Assembly: GCF_042665075.1 (NCBI RefSeq)
Contig: NZ_JBHTBR010000005.1
Location: forward strand, 124,001 to 188,000
Length of the DNA stretch: 64,000 nt
Reading direction: 5' to 3'
From: Hirschia litorea
GTDB lineage: Bacteria > Pseudomonadota > Alphaproteobacteria > Caulobacterales > Hyphomonadaceae
This document shows, in pieces, positions 15,347-24,204 of this stretch. Position numbers and translations under genes: made by a program. Every line of letters begins with the position of its first letter. The stretch's first letter is position 1. The notes below the pieces were generated by a model that searched no databases, had not been told where the DNA came from, and saw only the letters and a list, made by a program, of their open reading frames with translations.

Positions 15347-18300
15347 ATGACTTTTTGGCGTCAAGGCAGCAATGATTCATTAAACGACAAACTGGTACGT
15401 CCGCGTAGCAGCAGTTCGTATTGGGACCGTAAGCCACAAAATGCGGAGCCTGCAAATGATCGTGAGCAATCTTTGAAAGATGCTCAAGATGTGTTTTCAG
15501 ATGTCTCTGACAATATGCGTGAAAGTGCAAACTCTGCGCTCGAAACACCAAAAGATGAAATCACTCAAGCTGTCGAAAAGATTTTTCCCGACGATCTAAA
15601 GTCCAACGAAAACGATTTGCCAGATCTTCCGTCTGCTGAAAAACTCTCTGTTGATGAAGAAATTCAGGCTGCTGAAGACACTATAGATATACCTGATCTT
15701 CCTGAAATTCCTGATGATTCTGCTTTTGATGATGAATTTGACAAAGCTCTATCTGCTTTGCCACCTGTGCCATCGCTTGAGAATGATTTGCCAGAAACTG
15801 ACTTGTCAGAAATTGATGATTCAGATTTAGAAATGCCTTCACTTGATACGCTCGCCGACGCGCCAAGCGAAGCTCAAACTACCAATAGCTCATCTCTTGA
15901 AAACCTATCTATGGATCAAGAAGATGAAGACGACATGGAAGATGAATATGACTTCCATGAAGAAGACGATAAAGCAGACACTTTTGCTGACGCAAACGCG
16001 TACTTCAACGATGATGTAAATAGCGAAGCTGAGACTGATTTATCAACCGATGATCTGGAAATCCCTGATGCACTTCCTGACCTTCCATCTGAAGATTTAG
16101 ATGAAAGTTTTAACTTACAGAACGCAGAAATTAAGGATTTAGAAACTCCAAGTTTGGAAACTCTGGAATTAGATGAACCTGAAGAAGTAGGCCAAGAATT
16201 AAATTCTGCCTCCTCCACATCAAGCAAAATGCCGCCGATACTTCCGGCTGGTGGACACACTTCTGGTAATACCGCTCACAAACTTGATGAAGAAGAGTTT
16301 CCAGAGAATGACACAGACTCAGAAAGCGACAAAGAAGTAGTGGCTGAGACAAAACCAGACCACAATTCACGGAATGAAGACGCACGTGAACAAACGGCCT
16401 CCCGTGATGGTCATGGGTCGGGTCAAGTTATTGCGTTTCCACCTCATCAAGGAAAACCGTCTCAACCCACTGAAGACGAGCGCACAGCTGCATCCTCAAC
16501 AGATGGTCTGACAGAAGAAGAACGCCTCGCAATCTCTCTTTCTGATGGAGCTGCTGCCGCACACACAACTGCGAATGCAACGAACAAAGACTCACGCTTC
16601 AATACACGCATCGCAAAACCTAAGAGCGATGGCCCATTCGTAACACCGCGCAGAACTGCTGCCACATATTACGACAATTCCGAACAGGTCTATGAGCCAG
16701 GTCTTGAAGATGATGATGGCTATTATGTGCCTGCTCAAGATAGCTCTGACGGCAGCGGACGCAGAATAGCGCTCTACCTTGCTGGAGCCGCCTCCATTTC
16801 TGCTATTTGTGGTGCTGTTTATTTGATGTTGCCGAAAGGCCAATCAGATGATGTACAGCTTGCCGATACCAATGCCACAACGCAACCTTCTCTGCCTAGC
16901 ATCACAACAACAACACGTGACACGCAGACACCAAGCACAGCATTAGCAGAGACAGAGCAGACAGGCTCTAGTGCACAAGATGCACCGCTAAATGACACAC
17001 GTGTATTTGATGATCTAAAAGCATCCGATGCCGTCGAAAACGACGCTGCAATTGGCACATCAGAAGCAGATTTATTCGCTTCAACACCAGAAGTTTCCAC
17101 TCCTGAAGCACCTAAAACAGCAGCAAATTCTGACGCGCGTTCATTGACTCAAAACACCACAACACTTGCAACGCCGGATCTTAAAACTCCAGCTATCAGC
17201 AAGCCTCAAGTCACTGAAAAAGCACCAGAACTTACGCTTTCTCAAAAACCTAAAGCAGCAGAGCCAAAAGTCGCTGAACCTAAAGCTATTGAGCCGAAAG
17301 TCACCGAGCCAGCAGCTAAAGCACCAGTAAAACTTGCGCCTCCCAAAGCGACGACACCACCTCGTGCTCAAACGCCGCCCGCACCTAAAGTAAGCGCACC
17401 CAAACTCGCTAAGGGTAACCTTTTCACAGGTAAAAAATCTAACAAAATTGTCCGCGCTGATAACGTCAAATCCCTCGCACCACTCGCAGTAAGCATGGGT
17501 GAACGCGTTTATGATGGCGTCATGCGTGCTGGCAGTATGCCGCAAACCATTGTTGATGCTCTGTTTTCTAACGGAGCCTACTTGGCATCCAAAGAGCAAA
17601 AGCAATTCGCATACAATGTACGTCATGCAGCAAAAACAACTCGTGACGGTGAAGTTAACTCTATCACCACCCAGAACGGAACACGCGTTGATCTGCACTT
17701 CCTAAGTACACAAAACGAAGTTCGTCCAACTTTCGTCACTCGTGCAAGTAATGTTGAACCATTACCACGTTACATGCTGTTGCAAGATGACTGGGCACGC
17801 GTGTCCACTCCAACAAAATTGTATGCTGCACCAACATCTTACGACCAAACCGTACTAAAATCTCTGCCGCTAAACACAACAGTTGAGCGTATGGGATCCA
17901 TCACCGACTCAACCGGTGAACAATGGTCGATGGTTGGCCAAAACGGTATTGCTATCGGTTATGTACCAAGCCAAAGCCTAATCAGCCTCACAGGCAGCGG
18001 TACTCAAACCATAAAACCATTTAAAACATCTATCTCATCAAGCGTTATAGAGCGCATTGATGTAAGTGTTCCTTGTCGTGATTACACAATGACTATCGGC
18101 GGCATGGGCTCAATGCATTCTGCTTGCATGACTCCAGATGGTGACTGGATGAGTAAAGAAGGTGCGAACAGCGGCCTCTCTTACGCAGTGCCACCGACAA
18201 CATCTACAGTTTCATCTCCTTTACCATCAATTACACCTACGTCTTCTGCAACACCGCAGAGAACGGATCTGTCAAAAGATGCAGAAGCTATTCTTTTCCA

Positions 18301-18937
18301 ACCGGAAACGTTGCGTAGAGATGCGCGTCATGGGCATGGGTCTGCAAGCCAACGTATCGGGTCAATTTTCTCACAAGCAAGTGCTGTTAGCATATCAACA
18401 CCAGACGGCCAGCTCGGGACTCTTACATCTCCCCAAAAAGCGAGCACCTCCAAAAGTACAGCAAATACAAGCAATGTTACGCTGAAATCAGGCTTAGTTC
18501 AGGTCAATAGACAGGTCCGCTTGATGAATGAGCCAGCAGGTTCAGTTGTTCCTGACGCAGATACTGTTATGCGCGGCGATGTTTTGGAGGCAATCTCTGT
18601 TACCACAACACCAACTGGTGAAAGCTGGACGCTTCTAGGACAAAATGGCGTAGGATATGGGTATGTTCGTACAGACTACACATCTTCTGCATCTGGAACT
18701 GGACAGCTATATGATGGCTACCAATCAGGAACTAAAATAACTTCAGGTGAAGTTTATGAATCGCCAAAACTTGATTGTCAGTCAGCAACTTATGCTGCTG
18801 GAGTTGAAAAAGGTGTAATCAAAGCCTGCCTACAACCAAATGGCATGTGGACAGCTGAAGTTGAACCTAGCAATAGCTATGATATTCGTGCAACAGCACA
18901 TTTGGACCACATTCAGGGCGGAAGTAGTCTCTGGTAG
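15347..18937 (+). CDS. Large acidic bitopic membrane protein with two SH3b-like domains
   Basis: A 1196-residue protein I do not recognise as a named family. The first 470 or so residues are very acidic, with recurring short D/E-L-P-D/S-L-P units, and are predicted disordered. One membrane segment lies at about 472-497 (IALYLAGAASISAICGAVYL). A Thr/Ala/Pro/Lys-rich linker follows, with repeated KAxEPKVxEP-like units near 630-665. A folded module lies around 695-790. Two bacterial SH3 domains follow, about 805-875 and 1048-1110, each with W-x-M/L-(V/L)-GQNG-x-(G/A)-x-GYV. Each is followed by a Cys-containing segment with CMTPDGDWMS or CLQPNGMWTAE. The likely topology is acidic N-terminus in the cytoplasm and SH3 domains in the periplasm, perhaps binding peptidoglycan. 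Confidence 0.8.
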   Translation: MTFWRQGSNDSLNDKLVRPRSSSSYWDRKPQNAEPANDREQSLKDAQDVFSDVSDNMRESANSALETPKDEITQAVEKIFPDDLKSNENDLPDLPSAEKLSVDEEIQAAEDTIDIPDLPEIPDDSAFDDEFDKALSALPPVPSLENDLPETDLSEIDDSDLEMPSLDTLADAPSEAQTTNSSSLENLSMDQEDEDDMEDEYDFHEEDDKADTFADANAYFNDDVNSEAETDLSTDDLEIPDALPDLPSEDLDESFNLQNAEIKDLETPSLETLELDEPEEVGQELNSASSTSSKMPPILPAGGHTSGNTAHKLDEEEFPENDTDSESDKEVVAETKPDHNSRNEDAREQTASRDGHGSGQVIAFPPHQGKPSQPTEDERTAASSTDGLTEEERLAISLSDGAAAAHTTANATNKDSRFNTRIAKPKSDGPFVTPRRTAATYYDNSEQVYEPGLEDDDGYYVPAQDSSDGSGRRIALYLAGAASISAICGAVYLMLPKGQSDDVQLADTNATTQPSLPSITTTTRDTQTPSTALAETEQTGSSAQDAPLNDTRVFDDLKASDAVENDAAIGTSEADLFASTPEVSTPEAPKTAANSDARSLTQNTTTLATPDLKTPAISKPQVTEKAPELTLSQKPKAAEPKVAEPKAIEPKVTEPAAKAPVKLAPPKATTPPRAQTPPAPKVSAPKLAKGNLFTGKKSNKIVRADNVKSLAPLAVSMGERVYDGVMRAGSMPQTIVDALFSNGAYLASKEQKQFAYNVRHAAKTTRDGEVNSITTQNGTRVDLHFLSTQNEVRPTFVTRASNVEPLPRYMLLQDDWARVSTPTKLYAAPTSYDQTVLKSLPLNTTVERMGSITDSTGEQWSMVGQNGIAIGYVPSQSLISLTGSGTQTIKPFKTSISSSVIERIDVSVPCRDYTMTIGGMGSMHSACMTPDGDWMSKEGANSGLSYAVPPTTSTVSSPLPSITPTSSATPQRTDLSKDAEAILFQPETLRRDARHGHGSASQRIGSIFSQASAVSISTPDGQLGTLTSPQKASTSKSTANTSNVTLKSGLVQVNRQVRLMNEPAGSVVPDADTVMRGDVLEAISVTTTPTGESWTLLGQNGVGYGYVRTDYTSSASGTGQLYDGYQSGTKITSGEVYESPKLDCQSATYAAGVEKGVIKACLQPNGMWTAEVEPSNSYDIRATAHLDHIQGGSSLW

Positions 18938-18978
18938 AGCCTGACATACAGTTTTGACATCTGATTAAATTGATTTAG

Positions 18979-19004
18979 CAGGCTGCGTGAAAACGCCGCC
19001 TGCA
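18979..19004 (+). terminator. Hairpin after the SH3 protein gene
   Basis: GCAGGC-T-GCGT-GAAA-ACGC-C-GCCTGC is a strong stem with a GAAA tetraloop just past the stop codon. The following T-run is weak (ATTCATGTTT), so it may be a terminator or an mRNA 3' stabiliser. Confidence 0.5.
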
Positions 19005-19083
19005 TTCATGTTTCCTTGCCACACTCTTCGGTTCAGCATAACTCTTATAAATAGAGTCATTCGCATATTTGTGAGAAATAGAA

Positions 19084-19461
19084 TTGAGCACCCCGTCTTC
19101 GCCTACAACTAAATCGACCGGAATAGCGTACATATCTGATCCTCGAAAAAAAACGGGACCAGAATGCGAAACAATGACGGATGTGCGATATGAAATAGAT
19201 CGCTTAGACAGACTACTCGTTGAAATTATAGCTGAACGTACGACATATATAAAAGCAGCATCCCGGATAAAGCCCGATCGCGACATGGTGGTAGACCATC
19301 CTCGAATTGAAGATGTCGTCTCCAAAGTGTTGGCACATGCTCCTCAGCATAATCTTCCAAAAGAAATAGCTGAGCCCGTATGGAGGTTATTAATCGAGCG
19401 CTCTATTGCATATGAATTTGAAGCTTATGATGCTTTGAAAGCCTCTGACATTGATAGCTGA
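19084..19461 (+). CDS. Chorismate mutase (second copy, AroQ class)
   Basis: Predicted chorismate-to-prephenate mutase of 125 residues. The helical core reads VRYEIDRLDRLLVEIIAERTTYI, then AASRIKPDRDMVVDHPR, and ends with the LIERSIAYEFEAY helix. The longest start is a TTG. I prefer it to the ATG at 19174 because the preceding GPECETM segment is conserved in alphaproteobacterial homologues, where a short PE/AxC-x-T/S-M stretch leads into helix 1. It is distinct in sequence from the mutase at 4361-4660. Its last 37 bases overlap the 3' end of the convergent HPt gene, so the two genes share coding sequence on opposite strands. Confidence 0.82.
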   Translation: MSTPSSPTTKSTGIAYISDPRKKTGPECETMTDVRYEIDRLDRLLVEIIAERTTYIKAASRIKPDRDMVVDHPRIEDVVSKVLAHAPQHNLPKEIAEPVWRLLIERSIAYEFEAYDALKASDIDS

Positions 19462-19796
19462 TGCTCAACCTTTGCGAGGTTTTCCACCGCATCAATCATG
19501 TGATCTTTGATGGCGTTGATCAAAACACTAGCCTCCGCTACAGCAACATTCCCTGCACGTCCACGCGTTTCTGCAACTTCACACGCGTCACCTAACGCCA
19601 TAGCTCCAATACTTCGCGCCGCGCCTTTTATAGAATGAGCGGCATCGGCCCATTGTTCATTGGGCGCATCAGCAACCAGAAGCCTTCCCCAAATTTCACT
19701 TTGGTGTCTAAAAATTCCTAAGACTTCTCTCGCAAGCTCTGCATCCCCTCCCGTCATCGCATTCAGATGTTCTAAATCTATAACATTGCTCGTCAT
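19425..19796 (-). CDS. Stand-alone histidine phosphotransfer (HPt) protein
   Basis: A 123-residue four-helix HPt protein that would relay phosphate between a hybrid kinase and a response regulator. The phospho-accepting His is in AAHSIKGAARSIGA, the classical H-x-x-K-G-x-x-x-x-x-G motif. ATG at 19796 is preferred: the in-frame ATG twelve bases upstream overlaps its ribosome binding site (GAGGA). No kinase or receiver gene is nearby, so its partners lie elsewhere in the genome. Its 3' end overlaps the convergent chorismate mutase gene by 37 bases. Confidence 0.82.
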   Translation of the reverse strand: MTSNVIDLEHLNAMTGGDAELAREVLGIFRHQSEIWGRLLVADAPNEQWADAAHSIKGAARSIGAMALGDACEVAETRGRAGNVAVAEASVLINAIKDHMIDAVENLAKVEHQLSMSEAFKAS

Positions 19797-20100
19797 AACA
19801 GTCCTCATTTCCCTTGCTACAGGTCAACCTTACTTTGTAACCAAAGAGTATAAGAATTGCTTTATCACTACATTATTTGCGTACCACAACAATGTCCCAT
19901 TTTAAAACACCCATCAAACAAAGTGTTCATCTGAAACTATATCTCAGTCCCATTGGGGGGGTATTTTACTAAATATTACTGTGAGAGCTATGTTTTTATC
20001 GTTTCTTGCAATGCGCCGATATTAATTTTCGAAGACTTTAAAGTTTAACTTGATTTTCAACTATTCTGATTTAGGGTACGCTCAAGCTGTGGAGGCAAAC
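19797..20100. other. Intergenic region with a seven-G tract
   Basis: Promoter-bearing spacer between the HPt gene and the small-protein gene. It is AT-rich apart from a run of seven G residues at 19955-19961. No ORF or terminator is evident. Confidence 0.3.
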
Positions 20101-20238
20101 ATGCTGGGTTTATTCATTCTTATCCGTGATTCAATACTTGCTATTCTAATGACATGGGCCGGTATGGACGGAACATCTGAGAAATCGGAAGAAAATGACA
20201 CATCTTTTTCTTCTTCGAGCATTCAACGCACTCTTTAA
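20101..20238 (+). CDS. Predicted small membrane protein (45 residues)
   Basis: The ATG has GGAGG five bases upstream, one of the best ribosome binding sites in this region, which supports genuine translation. The product starts MLGLFILIRDSILAILMTWA, a single amphipathic to hydrophobic helix able to insert in the membrane with one internal Arg-Asp pair. About 23 polar residues rich in Ser, Glu and Asp follow. There is no recognised family. The TTG at 20050 in the same frame lacks a ribosome site and is not preferred. Confidence 0.5.
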   Translation: MLGLFILIRDSILAILMTWAGMDGTSEKSEENDTSFSSSSIQRTL

Positions 20239-20414
20239 AACTTAAACAACTCAGTGTTTTGAAATTCAGTTTTCAATGAGCTGCAGAAAAAAGCGTAAAT
20301 ATTCACATATTTAGAGAATATTTTTTATAAAAATTCGCTTTATTGGTTTATTTGACATGTAATGGCCCAGATTTTGACTGTGTAAGGACAGAGTCATCTG
20401 TATAGTTATATGTT

Positions 20415-22376
20415 ATGAGCAACACACCAAAACCTATTCAAACCAAAAGAGACCTCGAACAAAGGTTAGCGCACGCCCGTAAAGCAGGCGGATGGATGCC
20501 TTGGGCTACGACGTCCCTCGCCTTTACTTGGTGGGGCGGCACAGCGGCCTATGTCATCGGCAAATTTGGTATAGAAGAACTCCAAGCACTTCCGCCCGCC
20601 GAACTGGGTGGCGGTATTGCTATGGCTGCTGGACCGGGTTTGGCTCTCATAATGTCAGGGTTCATGGCACGCGAATCTACACGCTCAGCTCGCGCCAACG
20701 AACTTGTTCTAGCTGCGTCAGAAACACTCCTATCACCAGCCAAGTCACTTTCGGCTGAAGTTGATAGTCTCGGCGCAAATTTAGCTAAACAATCTAATGA
20801 GATTTACGACACGCTGAATGAAACTGAAGCGCGCGTTCAAGTTATCCGCCAAGATATGGAAGAAAGCTCCAACGCAGCTATGAAAGCTGCAGAAGTCGTG
20901 CGCGCCGACACTGAAGCTTTAAAGTTCAAATTAGCTGCCGAACGCGATGAGCTCTCCAGCCTATCCAATACCATTCGCGCCCAAGCTGCCGCTCTATCTG
21001 ATGCCATACCTATGCATGCAGAAAAAATGACACGTGCAGCGACAATGGCGCAGGCAGAAGTTCAGAAAGCTGGTAAGCAATTAGACGAACGCCTGAGTCA
21101 TATTGAAACAACAGGTAAAAACCTATCTGCATCGGCTGCAAACCTAGATCACATGACAGCTGAGAGCCGAAAGCGTGCACAACAATTAGTTCAATCTCTT
21201 ATGTCTATCAATGAGAATTTGCTAGGCTCCTCACGTACAGTAGATAATGCGCTTAAAGCTGGAGACATGGCTGTAGAAGCATCTAAAGCAACAGCAGAAG
21301 CTATTCGCAACGCTATGGACTCTGCTTTGGATGGCGCACGCCAATCGGCGGAGCACGTTTCTGCACAAGCTGTTAAATCAAACACTGAAGCTGAAGAGGC
21401 GATGAAACGCCTGATCCAAACAGCAAGCCGCGCAGAAGGCCTTGTCAAACAAGCAATGCAAGCTGCAAACGAGCAAGCAGAAGAAACAGAAAAACGCATG
21501 GACCGCATGAGCGAGCACATGTACACAGCTGCTACACGTGCCACGCACGCCGCTGAAGCCGGCCTAGAACGTGCCCGCACACGTATTGAACGCGCGTCCC
21601 AGTTACTGAATGATGGGTTGAGCGACACGATCTCATCAGCCGAAAGATTTGATGCCCCTGCACAAAATCCACCTGCATCACCGCGCATCGCTGCTCCTGC
21701 ACCGCGTGCTTCAACTGTTGAAACGCCACCGCGTCCAACTCCCAAAGAAGCTCCAAAGCCGATGCAAACACCCGCATCTCATGATCTTACTCCGTTTGAT
21801 CCACTAGAAGAAGAAGATACAACTTTCGATACCGCGCGCCATGCATCTGATTTTGACCGTGGTACAGCAAAACCAACTGCCTCTTCAGAGCCTGCTAGCC
21901 CAGTTGCAGCAGCGGCACATGAAGCACACACGATAGAGCAAGCAGCCAACCACACACGTGCAAAAACCGACACTCAGAACGACATGTCTTGGCGTGACCT
22001 TCTTTCTGGTATTGGTTCAGAAACAAGTGACGGTGCGCACGACTCAACGGCTCTTGCTTTTGTGGAGCAACTTGATCGCTCAGGAATACGACTAAAACGT
22101 GCTATTCGATCATCGGACCTTCGTCGCATCGCCGCAGCAACATCACGTGGTGAACGTCAACGCCGACGCGCCACCAAACAGGCGGCACCAGGTGAGCTAA
22201 CCCAAATCCAGCGTCTTCTTCAACAAGATGAAGATTTACGGATAGCAGCGGAAAGCTATTTAGCACTGGAAGAAGAAGAAGCGATGAAGTTTTTGCAACG
22301 TGCGGAACGCGCACGTGAAGATGCTGGCCCACGCTTAGCAGCCTATCTTTTGCTAGATGCTGCTCTGGTAAAGTAA
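20415..22376 (+). CDS. TipN-like membrane-anchored coiled-coil protein
   Basis: A 653-residue protein with two N-terminal hydrophobic segments (about 30-50 and 63-82) and a long Ala/Glu/Lys-rich coiled coil (about 85-410). A Pro/Ala-rich linker (about 415-470) and a conserved-looking C-terminal region from SWRDLLSGIGSE (about 517) follow, ending in Arg- and Glu-rich helices. This architecture is that of the polar landmark TipN of Caulobacterales, a birth-scar protein that orients polarity, but the assignment rests on architecture and lineage, not on a diagnostic motif. The ATG has no Shine-Dalgarno sequence, and a TATAGT at 20401-20406 would place transcription almost at the ATG, so it may be leaderless. 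It ends in a bidirectional terminator. Confidence 0.6.
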   Translation: MSNTPKPIQTKRDLEQRLAHARKAGGWMPWATTSLAFTWWGGTAAYVIGKFGIEELQALPPAELGGGIAMAAGPGLALIMSGFMARESTRSARANELVLAASETLLSPAKSLSAEVDSLGANLAKQSNEIYDTLNETEARVQVIRQDMEESSNAAMKAAEVVRADTEALKFKLAAERDELSSLSNTIRAQAAALSDAIPMHAEKMTRAATMAQAEVQKAGKQLDERLSHIETTGKNLSASAANLDHMTAESRKRAQQLVQSLMSINENLLGSSRTVDNALKAGDMAVEASKATAEAIRNAMDSALDGARQSAEHVSAQAVKSNTEAEEAMKRLIQTASRAEGLVKQAMQAANEQAEETEKRMDRMSEHMYTAATRATHAAEAGLERARTRIERASQLLNDGLSDTISSAERFDAPAQNPPASPRIAAPAPRASTVETPPRPTPKEAPKPMQTPASHDLTPFDPLEEEDTTFDTARHASDFDRGTAKPTASSEPASPVAAAAHEAHTIEQAANHTRAKTDTQNDMSWRDLLSGIGSETSDGAHDSTALAFVEQLDRSGIRLKRAIRSSDLRRIAAATSRGERQRRRATKQAAPGELTQIQRLLQQDEDLRIAAESYLALEEEEAMKFLQRAERAREDAGPRLAAYLLLDAALVK

Positions 22377-22402
22377 AACAAATATCCAATAATTTTATTC
22401 AA

Positions 22403-22434
22403 AAAAAAGTCCGCCTTAAAAGGTGGACTTTTTT
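22403..22434. terminator. Bidirectional rho-independent terminator
   Basis: AAAAAAGTCC-GCC pairs with GG-T-GGACTTTTTT, giving T-runs on both strands. It serves the TipN-like gene (plus) and the Mla operon (minus), which converge here. Confidence 0.85.
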
Positions 22435-22459
22435 ATATCACACGCAGCATTGATACAGT

Positions 22460-23230
22460 TTAGACATCTGTTTCCATTTTAAACTCTGGCGGCAAATCAG
22501 ATGGCTTATCTCGCGGCATCACAGGAGATGTATCTTTATCCACTTCCTTTTGTGCGCGTTCCCTTTGAAGTCGCCTCTTGATACGATGAGCTTCTCGCTC
22601 TGCTTCCAAATCATACGGAATAGCGTTTTCTGCCACGAAATCAGCTGTCAATTCAGCAGCCGAGCGAATAGCATGCGCAAGCGTTTCCGCACGCTCCATA
22701 GACCCATTCCGATCTATGGCTTGGGTTGTACGCAATATGTGAGACGTTATAATTGCCTTATCTCCAGCACGCGTCATCACAAGCCGAATTTCACAAACAG
22801 CTTCATTGCGTATGCTATCGACGGTCAAATCCAAGAGGCTCAGACGTAAATCATAATCCCCACGTGCACCAACTTGCACAGGCACCGCCTGCCCATCTCC
22901 CGAAGATGCGGTCAATGCATCCACGACAGCCGCTTGAAACAAGTTTGCTGGTGTATCAGCCCATACAACATTATTAATATAGCGAATACGTTGATTTTCC
23001 GAAGCGGCGATCTCGACCCCCGCTATTGCGCCCATAGCATCCGGCGTATGCACAACAACATTTGTAAGTAAAGGTGTACTTGCACCCCGAATATTTTCTA
23101 CGGGTAAACGCACCAAAGCTTGGGGTTGATTAGGCTCTGGCAAAACAGAGATACACCCGCTTACCAAGCTTCCTGCCAAGACCAAAGAAAGAAGTGGCAG
23201 ACGTTTTGTGAATTTATGTGTTTTCGTCAT
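22460..23230 (-). CDS. ABC-type transport auxiliary lipoprotein
   Basis: A 256-residue outer-membrane or periplasmic lipoprotein with the lipobox LVSGC (Cys26) after a basic signal peptide. The body matches the PqiC/YmbA-like auxiliary family that accompanies MCE transporters: an LVRLPVENIRG-type strand, IRYINNVVWADTPANLFQAAVVDAL and a central beta domain. The C-terminus is an unusually long Arg/Lys/Glu-rich helix (from about residue 205) ending in a Pro-rich tail. It is the last gene of the Mla-type operon, 15 bases after mlaD, and probably docks the lipid transporter to the outer membrane. Confidence 0.82.
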   Translation of the reverse strand: MTKTHKFTKRLPLLSLVLAGSLVSGCISVLPEPNQPQALVRLPVENIRGASTPLLTNVVVHTPDAMGAIAGVEIAASENQRIRYINNVVWADTPANLFQAAVVDALTASSGDGQAVPVQVGARGDYDLRLSLLDLTVDSIRNEAVCEIRLVMTRAGDKAIITSHILRTTQAIDRNGSMERAETLAHAIRSAAELTADFVAENAIPYDLEAEREAHRIKRRLQRERAQKEVDKDTSPVMPRDKPSDLPPEFKMETDV

Positions 23231-23245
23231 TCTCTATGCTTTCCC

Positions 23246-24190
23246 TTATTCGTAAGGCTTTACGTCGCCTAGAACGAATTCCCGTGGATCTCGCTCTAAC
23301 TCACCCACGACACCGTCCAACCGCTTCACAAGCATTTGCACATCTTGCAATGTCATAGACAGTTCACGCATCACACGCTGGGCATCAGGAGACAACTCAT
23401 CAATGAGAACACCCTCAATAGAAGTCACGGCACCATCCGCTGTTTCTACAACCCCCTGCATGTCCTTTAGTAAGGCCATGGTTTCTTCTGTCATTAGCGC
23501 AACATTCGCATCAAATTGTACGCTTGCAGCGTCTACAGCCACAGCAGCTTCATTCATGGCAATTCCTGCTCCCTCAAGTGCTTGAATTGCCCGTCTTGCA
23601 TCTTCAGCTATTCCATCCTCACCACTTGTGACATCTGTAAGTTCTTCAATATTTGCAAGAATATTGGAAATACGTGTTACATTCTCATCTCGAAACATAC
23701 GGCTCACGCGGTTCAATGTGTCAGTACTTGAAGAAATCAAATCTTCTCCACCCGCAAAAATTTTATCAAGTTGAGTTTTGTCTGTCTTTATGCGCGGAGG
23801 ATACGGGCGAATACCTTTGCTCAATAAGGGCTCCTCAGCACTTCCCGCTTTTATTTGAATAAAGGTCATCCCAGTAATACCCAATAAGCCAAGCTCTGCA
23901 CGAGAATCAGCTTTTACAGGCGTATTAGAATCCACGCGTATGCGCGCGATAACATTGTTTGGATCTTTTTCATCCAACCCTAAATCTGTAACCTCACCCA
24001 CTTTAATACCATTAAAGCGAACTTCTCCGCCTTCAGAAAGGCCGTTTACAGCACCTTCAAACACCACATCAAATACGGAATATTCTTTTGAGAACTGCAC
24101 TTTCGAAATCCAGACAGCGAACAGCACAAAAGCTGCCATTGCCAGCAAAACAAAAGCTCCGATTAAACCGTAATTTGCGCGCGTTTCCAT
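23246..24190 (-). CDS. mlaD: MlaD/MCE-domain substrate-binding protein
   Basis: Periplasmic lipid-binding MCE protein anchored by one N-terminal helix. From the ATG at 24190 it has 314 residues and starts METRANYGLIGAFVLLAMAA, as MlaD homologues do. The MCE domain (about 38-115) has VVFEGAVNGLSEGGEVRFNG and GITGMTFIQI. A long helical region follows, rich in Ala/Asp/Glu, which in larger MCE proteins forms a needle or tunnel. The longer frame only reads into the upstream ATPase gene, which it overlaps. The operon order permease, ATPase, MCE, lipoprotein matches retrograde phospholipid transport (Mla) modules. Confidence 0.88.
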   Translation of the reverse strand: METRANYGLIGAFVLLAMAAFVLFAVWISKVQFSKEYSVFDVVFEGAVNGLSEGGEVRFNGIKVGEVTDLGLDEKDPNNVIARIRVDSNTPVKADSRAELGLLGITGMTFIQIKAGSAEEPLLSKGIRPYPPRIKTDKTQLDKIFAGGEDLISSSTDTLNRVSRMFRDENVTRISNILANIEELTDVTSGEDGIAEDARRAIQALEGAGIAMNEAAVAVDAASVQFDANVALMTEETMALLKDMQGVVETADGAVTSIEGVLIDELSPDAQRVMRELSMTLQDVQMLVKRLDGVVGELERDPREFVLGDVKPYE

Positions 24191-24204
24191 CAGATCCGCC
24201 CTTT

